Positions 21,801 through 28,376 of a DNA stretch of 64,000 nucleotides are shown here, in pieces. The notes below the pieces were generated by a model. It did no database searches. It had not been told where the DNA came from and was given only the letters and a program-made list of their open reading frames with translations. The stretch is from Acidobacteriota bacterium (GTDB lineage: Bacteria; Acidobacteriota; Thermoanaerobaculia; Multivoradales; JAGPDF01): positions 1 through 64,000 of the forward strand of contig JACTMI010000036.1 in NCBI GenBank assembly GCA_014584695.1, in the 5' to 3' direction. The translations under genes were made by a program, and so were the position numbers. How positions within the stretch are numbered: position 1 is the first letter of the stretch; every line of letters begins with the position of its first letter.

Positions 21801-22243
21801 CTCGGCGGATGGGTCAGGTGGACGTAGGTCTTCAACGCGCACTTGACGGCGCTGGTCGGGATGCCGAGCGAGCGGGCCGTGACCTCGAGAGCGCTCCAGG
21901 CCGCGGGTCCGGCTTCGGTCGGGTCCCCCTTGGCGAAGGCGCGTGCCAGCGCCTGGTGGATCGCCTCGCCCGCGGCGAAGTTCTCGCTCAGGATCTTCCA
22001 GGCTTCCTTGCCGCACTCGAACTCGGCGACCGCCGTGTAGAGCTGGCCGCCCCAAGTGCTGCAGAAGTGGTGCGCCGGGTCCCACTCGGGCCACCCCGGA
22101 TCTCCCGCGCCGATGCCGGGGCCGCGCAGGGCGAAGATCTCGCGGCCGAGCGCTTCGCGATCCGCGGCGTCGTCGGCGCTCGCCATCGGCGAGGTGGCGG
22201 AGAAGCCAACGGCGAGCGCCAGCAGGAGCCGACTCGGGATCAT
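18899..22243 (-). CDS. Large exported coiled-coil protein with tandem cysteine repeats
   Basis: 1114 residues from the ATG at 22243, which overlaps the stop of the upstream gene (ATGA). A signal peptide is visible: MIPSRLLLALAVGFSATSPM, cleavage after ASA. Residues 30-830 are almost entirely helical, Ala/Arg/Glu-rich, with widely spaced single cysteines (for example CFFEGAAADL, CRPPWRDDEY, CGAAERVLEM). About 854-948 hold two tandem units of the form DC[TS]A-x-PGT...DPATGR-x-x-C-x-C-P-x-G...W...R-x-C. The last ~90 residues form a beta domain: EICVIDANSVLDDHYTLVVN, GENTIELRLIREMGKSTALV and SINGGEYEGSFGGSHDHVWR. I do not recognise the family. It is the last gene of an operon with three other exported proteins, so it probably works with them in the periplasm or on the surface. 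Confidence 0.78.
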   Translation of the reverse strand: MIPSRLLLALAVGFSATSPMASADDAADREALGREIFALRGPGIGAGDPGWPEWDPAHHFCSTWGGQLYTAVAEFECGKEAWKILSENFAAGEAIHQALARAFAKGDPTEAGPAAWSALEVTARSLGIPTSAVKCALKTYVHLTHPPSLEKSDWMTRIDALGDAMELREFFNAARTVSSSAKGWRALGDTTREAATSAANQVASGVTQSVGWLDNFQKAAETFHGHFEAAIALDRARAEGNADRCFFEGAAADLASLEARALDYLARTRRHVVDGEKAAFCGIAGSWVSTAAMRRTLAAWVELRSRLEGLHWVEQRARSIVLDLRTRRLAAEGRIATDGRRRDEIVAGLGAIARALAAGGECADARSLLRDLERYQSEACFEAAWSLAGIGGSAHELRNRLIRLQNARDVFFPMVEAAVGEARALAASCQFEEARRRVAERFARFDAEWSPHTASGFAACWRPPWRDDEYPPDALRRELAQREAEIGGATASASAAAARARAASAACDWREAMAALDAMAAAVASIGCPAGHAETDRWTAALAAERAAFETRWAAIEPRQRDFEAAWRDLLASIEEELFRAEQPREPERCGAAERVLEMVGLGAGFTPPAECPPPPSAAEHRRRLAEAGRRAEAARQLGRAELARLVPETERALARCAVADAAAALAELEALPVVCGADRDGELARQRARLAELERRIEAFRGKIEPFAREWAEAYRRCSITGLLGVANRVVAWAGDRCAASALPPAEQARVRALEARDAAAVEALAARREGLRSRVRAKIAIAEGYLRTAREALRRGDDPGHGRAQVERAVADAFAEVAATPDVPHACLEDLLERLAGLGDELEEILAALPATSAVEDCTAWPGTRAEPDPATGRQRCVCPRGTAWSLVRAACLSLEGAAGAAVAAAGQADCSAMPGTLPRRDPATGRWSCRCPAGEWVASERRCVTPWEGLPDPVLSTSGDSDFCEVLRTMIRQAVAMGERGQAERYAETARVAACVGIDGLLPRGGPGGAREAGTGRVSSRNVEICVIDANSVLDDHYTLVVNGAPIGTVQNPEGGRSCFRAMLRGGENTIELRLIREMGKSTALVMSINGGEYEGSFGGSHDHVWRIAAP

Positions 22244-23256
22244 CGTGAACCCGGAGCTCCAGGCGCGCACCGGAACTGCCGGGCGTCGAACGTCCACCCC
22301 GCGCAGCGGCAGATCGGCTCGACCGACCACTTCGATGGATAGCCATAATCGAAGGCGCAGCGGTCGATCGGCGCCGCGCCCGCACCGGTGGCGACCCCGG
22401 ACGGCAGCGCCGGGAGGCCGCCGGGCACCACCGCCGTGCCCTCGGACTGGAGCGTGTTGGCGAGAGCGATCAACGGCACCAGCAGAGCCGCCGCCGCGCG
22501 CCGGTTGGCGACCTGGCGCTCGGCGCGCAGGCGGGCGTCGGCCTGCTCGATGCCGCTGGCGAGCTGAGACACCGCGACTGTCTGGCAGCCGAGCGAGGAG
22601 GCGGCGGCTTCGCGCGCGATCTCGCGCGCCTTCTTGAAATCCTGTTGCTCGAGCAGCTGCGCGGCGCGCCAGACTGCGGTCTCGGTCCGCTTCTGCCGGG
22701 CCGCGAGCTCGCGCAGCCTGTCGCCGTTGGCGGCCAGAAAGGAGTGGTTGGGGTCGAACTCCGCCATCTGCACGGCGACGGCGTGCGCCGCGTCGTAGCG
22801 GCAGGCGTCGGCCGCGGCGCGCGCGGTCGACACCAGCACCGAGAGGTCCGCCGCCGCCGGGGGCAACGGGCCGCCGGGTGCGGGCGACGCTCCGCCGTGC
22901 GTCGCACGGCCGCCGGCGAGGTCGACCACCTCGCCTGCCTCCCAGCCTCCTCCCGCGGGTGCCGCGCGGTCCGGCGCCGCCGCCGGTTCCCTCGCCTCGG
23001 CCCGTTCCGGTGCGGGCGCCCTCGCACACTCGCCGTCCTCCGTGCAGCGCGCCGAGGGGCAGTTCTCCTCGATCCAGGCGCGCGCCGTCGCCCCCCCGGG
23101 GAAGCCGTCGGCGAGCAGGATCTCGCCCGCCTGGCCCGGGCCCTCGACGGCCGACACCTCGCCGCTCGCGGTATCACAGCGGACGCGCCAAGCGCCGGCG
23201 GCCGGCGCCGCCGCCGCGGCGAGCGCGAGCAGCGCGAGCGCCAGCCGGAGCGTCAC
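22240..23256 (-). CDS. Exported protein with C-terminal cysteine motif, unknown function
   Basis: 338 residues with signal peptide MTLRLALALLALAAAAAPAA. Residues 25-70 are a small cysteine domain (WRVRCDTASGEVSAVEG and WIEENCPSARCTEDGECARA). A low-complexity Ala/Pro/Gly linker follows. The middle (about 135-225) is helical and TPR-like (ADACRYDAAHAVAVQMAEFD, LLEQQDFKKAREIAREAA), and a hydrophobic helix lies near 250-265 (AAAALLVPLIALANTL). The C-terminus ends YPSKWSVEPICRCAGWTFDA then RQFRCAP. This C-x-C-x-G...R-x-C pattern is the same as in the tandem units of the 1114-residue protein next door. It overlaps both neighbours by 4 bases (ATGA). The shared motif suggests that the two products interact or bind the same partner; function unknown. 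Confidence 0.76.
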   Translation of the reverse strand: MTLRLALALLALAAAAAPAAGAWRVRCDTASGEVSAVEGPGQAGEILLADGFPGGATARAWIEENCPSARCTEDGECARAPAPERAEAREPAAAPDRAAPAGGGWEAGEVVDLAGGRATHGGASPAPGGPLPPAAADLSVLVSTARAAADACRYDAAHAVAVQMAEFDPNHSFLAANGDRLRELAARQKRTETAVWRAAQLLEQQDFKKAREIAREAAASSLGCQTVAVSQLASGIEQADARLRAERQVANRRAAAALLVPLIALANTLQSEGTAVVPGGLPALPSGVATGAGAAPIDRCAFDYGYPSKWSVEPICRCAGWTFDARQFRCAPGAPGSR

Positions 23257-24194
23257 GGCGCCGTCACCTCGAAGAGCGCGGTCGCGATCGCTTCGCGCCC
23301 GCCGGCGAGGACGCTGCCCCGCAGCGTGTAGAGCCCGGGCTCGAGAGTCGACGGCAGGCGCAGGCTCTGGGCGCTCGAGTGCACGCCGGCGGGGCGGACG
23401 AGCGGAGACTCGAGAGTGCGCAGCACGCGCTCGCTGCGCAGGATCTCGCGCCGTTCGACGACCTCGAGCGGGCCATCCAACCCGCCGCCGACGAGCTCGT
23501 AGGTCAGGACCAGCTCGATCGTGCCGCCGGCGGCGACGCTGGGCGGACGGACCGCGGTCGCGTGGAGCTGCAGCGCGAACGACGCCGCGGGGGCGCGGGG
23601 AGGCGGCGCGACGGCCGCCGGCGGGCGAGCGGGTACGTGGGGCACCGGCGGGGAGGTCGCGGGAGGCTCGGTCAGCCTCTCGTCCGCTGCGGCGCAGACG
23701 AAGGCCTCGAGCCGGGCGTAGCGCTCGACCTGCTCGAGCCGGGCGAGCGGCAGCGAGTCCGCGCTGCCGAAGGCGGGGATGAAGCCGACGCGCAGCTCGG
23801 CCGGCGCGTCGCGGAAGCGCAGGCTCAGACCCAGCCCCTCCTCGGCCTCGGGGCGGCTGAGCGACCAGCCGAGCGAGACGAGCTGGGTGCCGGCGGGGAT
23901 CTCGTCACCGATCAGCAGCCCGGCGATCGCCGCGCGGCTCGAGACCGTATAGACGAGGCCGAGGTTCTTCTCTCCTTTGGTCGAGGGGAGCATCCAGAGC
24001 GGGCTGCGCGAGGCGCCCTCACGGTCGACCTTCTTCTTGATCGGGATCGGATAGCGGGTCGCACAGGCGGCACCGCCCCAGCGCTGGTTGGCGCGAGCGA
24101 GCGACGGCTCGACGCCGGCGGCGCGCGGCGGCGTCACGAGGGCGAGCACCACCAACGCCGCGGCGCCCGTCAGGGCCGCCGGCCGCGGGAGCAT
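23253..24194 (-). CDS. Exported beta-rich protein, unknown function
   Basis: 313 residues with an N-terminal signal peptide (MLPRPAALTGAAALVVLALV, cleavage near PRAAG). Residues 30-175 form a first domain with WGGAACATRYPIPIKKKVDR and LLIGDEIPAGTQLVSLGWSL; the latter resembles a small PDZ- or C2-like beta domain. A Pro/Ala linker (about 178-205) separates it from a C-terminal Ig-like domain (about 208-313; LHATAVRPPSVAAGGTIELV, LVLTYELVGG and LEPGLYTLRGSVLAGGREA) with the look of a macroglobulin or filament-type sandwich. No catalytic motif is visible. It is the second gene of the operon that runs from 24336 down to 18899, with a 4-base overlap to the next gene. Confidence 0.76.
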   Translation of the reverse strand: MLPRPAALTGAAALVVLALVTPPRAAGVEPSLARANQRWGGAACATRYPIPIKKKVDREGASRSPLWMLPSTKGEKNLGLVYTVSSRAAIAGLLIGDEIPAGTQLVSLGWSLSRPEAEEGLGLSLRFRDAPAELRVGFIPAFGSADSLPLARLEQVERYARLEAFVCAAADERLTEPPATSPPVPHVPARPPAAVAPPPRAPAASFALQLHATAVRPPSVAAGGTIELVLTYELVGGGLDGPLEVVERREILRSERVLRTLESPLVRPAGVHSSAQSLRLPSTLEPGLYTLRGSVLAGGREAIATALFEVTAP

Positions 24195-24210
24195 GACGAT
24201 CGCTCCGGGC

Positions 24211-24336
24211 TCAGGAGGCGGACGGGGTGGCGGGGGGAACGGGTCGCGGTGGGGGCGAGGGCGCGCAGGCGAGCGCGGCGAGCGCGCCGCAAGCGAGGAT
24301 CAGGGCCAGGGCGAAGCGAAGCGCGATCGGCTTCAT
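24211..24336 (-). CDS. Small proline-rich lipoprotein
   Basis: 41 residues (MKPIALRFALALILACGALA, ALACAPSPPPRPVPPATPSA, S). The leader has two candidate lipobox cysteines (LILAC at 16 and LAALAC at 24), leaving a mature tail of about 18 mainly Pro/Ala/Ser residues. The ribosome site GGAGGTGCGGC stands directly before the ATG. The gene ends 16 bases before the start of the 313-residue protein and is therefore the likely first gene of the exported-protein operon. Such short proline-rich lipoproteins often accompany envelope machinery, but no role can be assigned. Confidence 0.6.
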   Translation of the reverse strand: MKPIALRFALALILACGALAALACAPSPPPRPVPPATPSAS

Positions 24337-24467
24337 GCCGCACCTCCTCGACGAAGTCACCAAGATCCTAGGCCTCGACGGCCATCGCCGCAAGGGGCGA
24401 AACGACGGCAGGCGCGCAAGACGGCTGAGTGACAGGTGCGAACCACGGCATCGGGACGAGAGTACCG

Positions 24468-24490
24468 GGTGCCAGCCGAGTTTCGGACAG
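24468..24490. repeat. Single dispersed repeat element
   Basis: GGTGCCAGCCGAG followed by TTTCGGACAG is the closest match to the element at 18787 and shares GGTGCCAGCCGA with the cluster near 4400. A GTGACAGGTGCG stretch lies 40 bases upstream. The element ends about 24 bases before the decayed epimerase fragment. Confidence 0.55.
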
Positions 24491-24513
24491 TACGGGGCTC
24501 CACTGGCGGCGCC

Positions 24514-24660
24514 ATGAAGCTTCTCGTCACCGGCCATCCGAGCTGTGTCGGCCCGCACCTGGTCGAGCTGCTGATGGATGCCGGGCACCAGGTGACCGGC
24601 GTCGACCTCGACCTGTTTGCCGACAGCGCCTTCGCTCCGATGAGGCCGCCGCAGTCGAGC
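24514..24660 (+). pseudogene. N-terminal remnant of an SDR-type NAD-dependent epimerase/dehydratase
   Basis: From the ATG at 24514 the frame reads MKLLVTGHPSCVGPHLVELL, then MDAGHQVTGVDLDLFADSAF. This is the Rossmann start of an extended short-chain dehydrogenase (TGHxGYIGxxL; here the glycine-rich turn is altered to P-S-C-V-G) followed by its D-L-D-L-F second strand. After about 45 residues the homology-like character vanishes and the rest of the frame looks random, though open to 24906. No ribosome site precedes it. It faces rfbG tail to tail and is probably a leftover of another sugar-nucleotide gene. A small functional protein is possible but unlikely. Confidence 0.5.
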
Positions 24661-24857
24661 CTCGTCATGCACCTGCTCGACCGCTTCCGTCGCTGTGGGA
24701 TCTCGTCCGATTGCCCTACCGGCGACCAGTTCGTGCGCTTCGAGACCCGGCGACGCAAGCTCGGGGCGGAGCGGGTGCCGCCCTACTCCCAGGTCGCCTC
24801 GAAGCCCTCTCGTCCGCGCGGCGGCAAGCGGGCTCGGTGCTCGCGAGTGCGAGGCTC

Positions 24858-25949
24858 TCAGGCCTCGACTTGCTGCGCGTCGCTGGGTGTCGCGACTCCC
24901 TCGTAGCGGGCGATCTGGTCTTCGACCAGCCGCCGGGCCGGCGCGCCGTCGTAGAAGGCGCGGTACCAGTCCACCGTCCAGTCGACGGTGTCGTGGATGC
25001 GCAGCTTCGGCCGCCAGCCGAGCTGCAGACGCGCCTTGCTCGAGTCGAGCTTCAGGAAGATCTGCTCGTGGTGGCGCGCACCCTCCTGCGGTCGCCACGC
25101 CGGCGTCACGCCCCAGGCGCGCTGCAAGCGCGCCGCGACCCAGCCGACGGTGCGCGCATCCTCTTCCCAGGGGGCGAAGTTCCACCCCTCGGCGAAGGCG
25201 TCGCCTCCCGAATCGAGGCGCTCCGCCAGCTTCAGGTAGCCCGCGAGCGGATCCAGCACGTGCTGCCAGGGCCGAATCGCGTTCGGATAGCGGAGCTCGA
25301 CCGGGCGACCGGCCAGCAGGGCCTGGATCGTGTCGGGCACCAGTCGATCCTCCGCCCAGTCGCCGCCGCCGACGACGTTGCCGGCGCGGGCGGTGGCGAC
25401 GAAGATGTCGCCGGTCACCTTGAAGAACGAGTTGCGGAAGCTGCGCGTGACGATCTCGGCGCAGGCCTTGCTCGCCGAATACGGGTCGCGGCCGCCGAGC
25501 GCCGACTTCTCGCGGTACGACCAGACCCACTCCCGGTTCTCGTAGCACTTGTCGCTGGTGACGACGACGACGGCTCGCGCCGAGCCGACCTGCCGGACGG
25601 CGTCGAGGACGTTCACCGTGCCGAGGACATTGGTCGCGAACGTGCCCACCGGGTCCTCGTAGCTGCGGCGCACGATCGGCTGCGCCGCCAGGTGGAGCAC
25701 GACCTCGGGTCTTGCCGCGGCGAAAGCCCGCGTCACGCTCTCGGCGTCGCGCACGTCACCGTAGGTGGAACGGATGTCGTCGAGGAGCGCGCCAGCGAGG
25801 AACAGGCTGGGATCGGTGGCGGGCGGCAACGCGAAGCCGGAGACTCGCGCTCCCATGCGGAGCAGCCAAGTGGTGAGCCAGGAGCCCTTGAAACCGGTGT
25901 GCCCGGTGACCATCACGCGGCGATCGCGCCAGAAGTCTGGACTCGGAAT
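24858..25949 (-). CDS. rfbG: CDP-glucose 4,6-dehydratase
   Basis: Extended SDR enzyme, 363 residues if started at the ATT codon at 25949. The N-terminus then reads IPSPDFWRDRRVMVTGHTGF, matching the usual F-W-x-x-x-R-V-x-V-T-G-H-T-G-F-K-G-S-W of this family. A strong GAAGGAG (25963-25957) stands 7 bases before ATT. The internal GTG/ATG at 25919/25916 would lose part of strand one and has no ribosome site. Other marks: LHLAAQPIVRRSYEDPVGTF, VVVTSDKCYENREW (family-specific), GRDPYSASKACAEI (the Y-x-x-x-K active site), ARAGNVVGGGDWAEDRLVPD and RPWQHVLDPLAGYL. It converts CDP-glucose to CDP-4-keto-6-deoxyglucose in 3,6-dideoxyhexose synthesis for O-antigen. It lies 15 bases after an FmdB-type gene. 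Confidence 0.94.
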   Translation of the reverse strand: MPSPDFWRDRRVMVTGHTGFKGSWLTTWLLRMGARVSGFALPPATDPSLFLAGALLDDIRSTYGDVRDAESVTRAFAAARPEVVLHLAAQPIVRRSYEDPVGTFATNVLGTVNVLDAVRQVGSARAVVVVTSDKCYENREWVWSYREKSALGGRDPYSASKACAEIVTRSFRNSFFKVTGDIFVATARAGNVVGGGDWAEDRLVPDTIQALLAGRPVELRYPNAIRPWQHVLDPLAGYLKLAERLDSGGDAFAEGWNFAPWEEDARTVGWVAARLQRAWGVTPAWRPQEGARHHEQIFLKLDSSKARLQLGWRPKLRIHDTVDWTVDWYRAFYDGAPARRLVEDQIARYEGVATPSDAQQVEA

Positions 25950-25964
25950 GGGGTGTCTCCTTCG

Positions 25965-26492
25965 CTAGAGGAAATAGAGCGTCTCGTCGACCTCGGGACG
26001 GCGGAGGCGGCGGGCGAGGGCGGCGGGCTTCAGGCGGAAGAGCTCGGAGAGGTCTTCGTCGCCGTCCTCGTCGCCGCCGAAATCGGCTTCGAGATCGTCG
26101 GGGTTCTCGCCGCGGTCGAGGCGGGCCAGCATCTCCTGCATTTTGGGTCCGGCCTCGAGGCCGGTCAGCTCCGTGAAGCGGCGCAGGAAGCGCGACACCG
26201 CCTGGGGATCCTGCGGGCGCTCGCCGTCCATGCCGTCGAGCTCGCCCGCCAGCTGCTCCATGGCGCCCTCCAGCCGCCCCTCGTCCAGGCTCGAGAAGGG
26301 GTCGTCCGGGTCGACGGCCTCGTCCTGGCCGGCGCCGGCGGAGCGCTTCAGAGTCGCGAAGCGAGACGGCCGGCGGTCGAGGTCCGGGCGGCCGCAGCGC
26401 GGGCAGGCGGGGCGGACCTCGGGGGCCACCCGGGCCGAGAAGAAGCTGAAGACGGTGTGGCAGGCGGAGCAGTAGAATTCGTAGATCGGCAT
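25965..26492 (-). CDS. FmdB-type zinc-ribbon protein
   Basis: 175 residues from the ATG at 26492. The N-terminus MPIYEFYCSACHTVFSFFSA with PACPRCGRPDLDRR forms the two C-x2-C knuckles of the FmdB/putative regulatory zinc ribbon. The usual family is 60-110 residues; here a longer acidic helical tail follows (FSSLDEGRLEGAMEQLAGEL, GPKMQEMLARLDRGENPDD and ADFGGDEDGDEDLSELF). Its role is unknown: FmdB proteins have been linked to regulation of amidase and formamidase genes, but the family is mostly uncharacterised. The frame stays open upstream of 26492 but without family features. It is probably co-transcribed with rfbG, which starts 15 bases downstream; the functional link is unclear. Confidence 0.8.
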   Translation of the reverse strand: MPIYEFYCSACHTVFSFFSARVAPEVRPACPRCGRPDLDRRPSRFATLKRSAGAGQDEAVDPDDPFSSLDEGRLEGAMEQLAGELDGMDGERPQDPQAVSRFLRRFTELTGLEAGPKMQEMLARLDRGENPDDLEADFGGDEDGDEDLSELFRLKPAALARRLRRPEVDETLYFL

Positions 26493-26557
26493 CGGCGTGC
26501 CGGATGCTACCCCCGCGGGGGTCCGGCGAGAAACAGCACCCGGCAGTGCGAAGGGTC

Positions 26558-26587
26558 TGGACAAGGGAGCCGCTGGTCGATTATGCT
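26558..26587 (+). promoter_or_regulatory. Probable sigma-70 promoter
   Basis: TGGACA (26558-26563), an 18-base spacer and TATGCT (26582-26587) precede the secreted-protein gene at 26728, leaving an untranslated leader of about 135 bases. The -10 hexamer is identical to that of the efflux operon at 28332. Confidence 0.45.
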
Positions 26588-26727
26588 GCACGAGAATAGA
26601 GCCCTTGATCGGGAGGTGATCGGTACTGGGTGGGGGAGGGAGCTGGGTCGCTGATGTTGCTGGAGTCCGCCGGTGCCACTGTCGCACCGGCCTCGTGATA
26701 ACTCGAATCATCAATCTGGAGATGGGA

Positions 26728-28179
26728 ATGAAGAGAGCTCTGACCGCTTTCGCCCTCGTCGCGCTGCTCGGCGCGAGCGTCGCGCCGGCCGACCTGTGCA
26801 CCATCGAAGCAACCCCGGCGGCGACCCTGCTGCTGCCGTACTTCGAGGTCGACATCGCGAACACGAACGGTATCGACACGTTCTTCTCGATCAACAACGC
26901 ACGCGAGTACTCGGTGCTGTCCCACGTCATCGTCTGGACCGACATGTCGGTCGAGGCGCTCGACTTCAACGTCTACCTGACCGGCTACGACGTGCAGACG
27001 ATCGGCCTCGGGCTGATCATCCGCAACGGCCTGCTGCCGCGCACCGCGGCGACCAACACGGTCAGCAACCGCGGCGCCTACTCGGATGCGCATCCGTCCT
27101 ACGCCTCGTGCGCGGGCATCCTGCCGTACACCAACCCGGCGCTCAACGCCGCGTTCCTCCAGCACCTGCAGTCGATCCTGACCGGCGGCCCCTCGTCGAT
27201 CTACGGCGGCCGCTGCGGCGGCTACCCGTACGGTGACGGCATCGCCCGTGGCTACGTCACGGTCGACACCGTCAGCGCCTGCACCCTGCTCACCCCCTGC
27301 GACCCGGGCTACTTCGTGCCCGGCCCGGGCGGGCTGGTCGGCTCGTGGGACAACGCCCTGTGGGGCGAGTGGTACATGATCGACTACGCCAACAATTTCG
27401 CCCAGGGCGACACCCTGGTCCACATCGAGGCGCTCGAGGACTTCGACATCGACCTCGCCGCGCAGACCGACATGGAGGCCGCGCGCGCCGCCTACCAGCG
27501 CATTCTGGGCGGCAATGGCATCGGTCCCGCTCTGACCAGCACCTTCTGGGGCCGTTGCGCCACGCAGTTCGACTTGAACGTCGTACTCGACTTCCGCGAG
27601 CCGCTGGCGACGACTTTCGCCACCCAGTTCTACCAGAACGCCGCCTTCTCCGGCGGCACCGACTTCCTGGTCTGGCGCGACTCGCTGTTCAACGTGCTGT
27701 TCGGTGACGAGGACGGCTTCAGCTGCGCGGCTGGGCCCGGTTGGTTCCCGCTCAACGAGCGCCAGACGGTCTTCTTCGACGAGCAGGAGAACCCGGAAGC
27801 GGTGTGCACCATCTCGCCCTGCCCGCAGGAGGACATCCTCTTCCCGCTCGAGGCGCAGCGGGTGTCGGTGGCCGACATCGGCGTCACCCCGCAGTCCGGC
27901 TGGGCGTACCTCAACCTGAACCAGCTCTGGAACTATGTCCAGGCCGGCAACCTGCCGACCGCCGCGCAGGCCTGGGTCAGCTCGGTCCACAGCGCCGAGG
28001 GCCGGTTCAGCGCCGGTCTCAACGCGATCCAGCTCGACTCGCGCTGTGACCTGCAGAGCATCATCATCGGCCCCTCGGGTCCGGACTATCCGTACGCCGA
28101 GGATCTGTTCGATCCGTTCTACACGCTGTTCACCTTCGGCGAGGGCGCCGGAACTCCCCGCAACGTCCTGAACCCGTAA
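26728..28179 (+). CDS. Secreted protein of unknown family
   Basis: 483 residues from the ATG at 26728 (GGAG 6 bases upstream); an in-frame ATG at 26722 is an alternative. The signal peptide is MKRALTAFALVALLGASVAP, cleavage near PADLC. The mature protein has no repeats and is rich in Tyr, Asn and Phe. It starts LCTIEATPAATLLLPYFEVD and continues GIDTFFSINNAREYSVLSHV, VYLTGYDVQTIGLGLIIRNG, FWGRCATQFDLNVVLDFREP and SVADIGVTPQSGWAYLNLNQ, ending RCDLQSIIIGPSGPDYPYAE. Paired cysteines suggest disulfides in an extracytoplasmic beta protein. I recognise no domain. It is monocistronic: its own promoter lies at 26558 and a strong hairpin terminator follows at 28211, which hints at substantial expression. 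Confidence 0.82.
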   Translation: MKRALTAFALVALLGASVAPADLCTIEATPAATLLLPYFEVDIANTNGIDTFFSINNAREYSVLSHVIVWTDMSVEALDFNVYLTGYDVQTIGLGLIIRNGLLPRTAATNTVSNRGAYSDAHPSYASCAGILPYTNPALNAAFLQHLQSILTGGPSSIYGGRCGGYPYGDGIARGYVTVDTVSACTLLTPCDPGYFVPGPGGLVGSWDNALWGEWYMIDYANNFAQGDTLVHIEALEDFDIDLAAQTDMEAARAAYQRILGGNGIGPALTSTFWGRCATQFDLNVVLDFREPLATTFATQFYQNAAFSGGTDFLVWRDSLFNVLFGDEDGFSCAAGPGWFPLNERQTVFFDEQENPEAVCTISPCPQEDILFPLEAQRVSVADIGVTPQSGWAYLNLNQLWNYVQAGNLPTAAQAWVSSVHSAEGRFSAGLNAIQLDSRCDLQSIIIGPSGPDYPYAEDLFDPFYTLFTFGEGAGTPRNVLNP

Positions 28180-28210
28180 TCCCGGTCCCGGCGGCATCCG
28201 CCGGGGTCGC

Positions 28211-28251
28211 GCGAGGGCGTGGGCCACGTGGTCCACGCCCTCGCTGTTTGT
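28211..28251 (+). terminator. Hairpin terminator after the secreted-protein gene
   Basis: A perfect 12-bp stem, GCGAGGGCGTGG (28211-28222) with CCACGCCCTCGC (28233-28244), is followed by TGTTTGT. The U-tract is imperfect, but the stem is long and starts 32 bases after the stop codon. Confidence 0.6.
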
Positions 28252-28308
28252 GGGCGGGCCGAGACCGGTCTGAAACCCGGAGGCCGGGATCTCGTATCTA
28301 ACGGGCAC

Positions 28309-28355
28309 TTGGCTACCGACCGGTCGTTCGATATGCTTCCGACCGGTCGGTAGCC
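28309..28355 (+). promoter_or_regulatory. Promoter with double palindromic TetR-type operator
   Basis: TTGGCT (28309-28314), 17 bases and TATGCT (28332-28337) form a promoter. Two identical 10-bp palindromes CGACCGGTCG (28317-28326 and 28340-28349) are set in a larger inverted repeat, GGCTACCGACCGGTCG (28311-28326) facing CGACCGGTCGGTAGCC (28340-28355). The copies, 23 bp centre to centre, cover the spacer and the region just after the -10 box. A repressor bound here would block transcription. The TetR gene starts 22 bases downstream, so autorepression of the efflux operon is the natural reading. Confidence 0.8.
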
Positions 28356-28376
28356 GCAATCCCCCAGAGAAGCGAC

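Noticed and set aside
26493-26969. An N-terminal extension of the FmdB-type protein to 26969
   Set aside because: The added 159 residues are unlike the family and overlap the promoter and start of the divergent secreted-protein gene.
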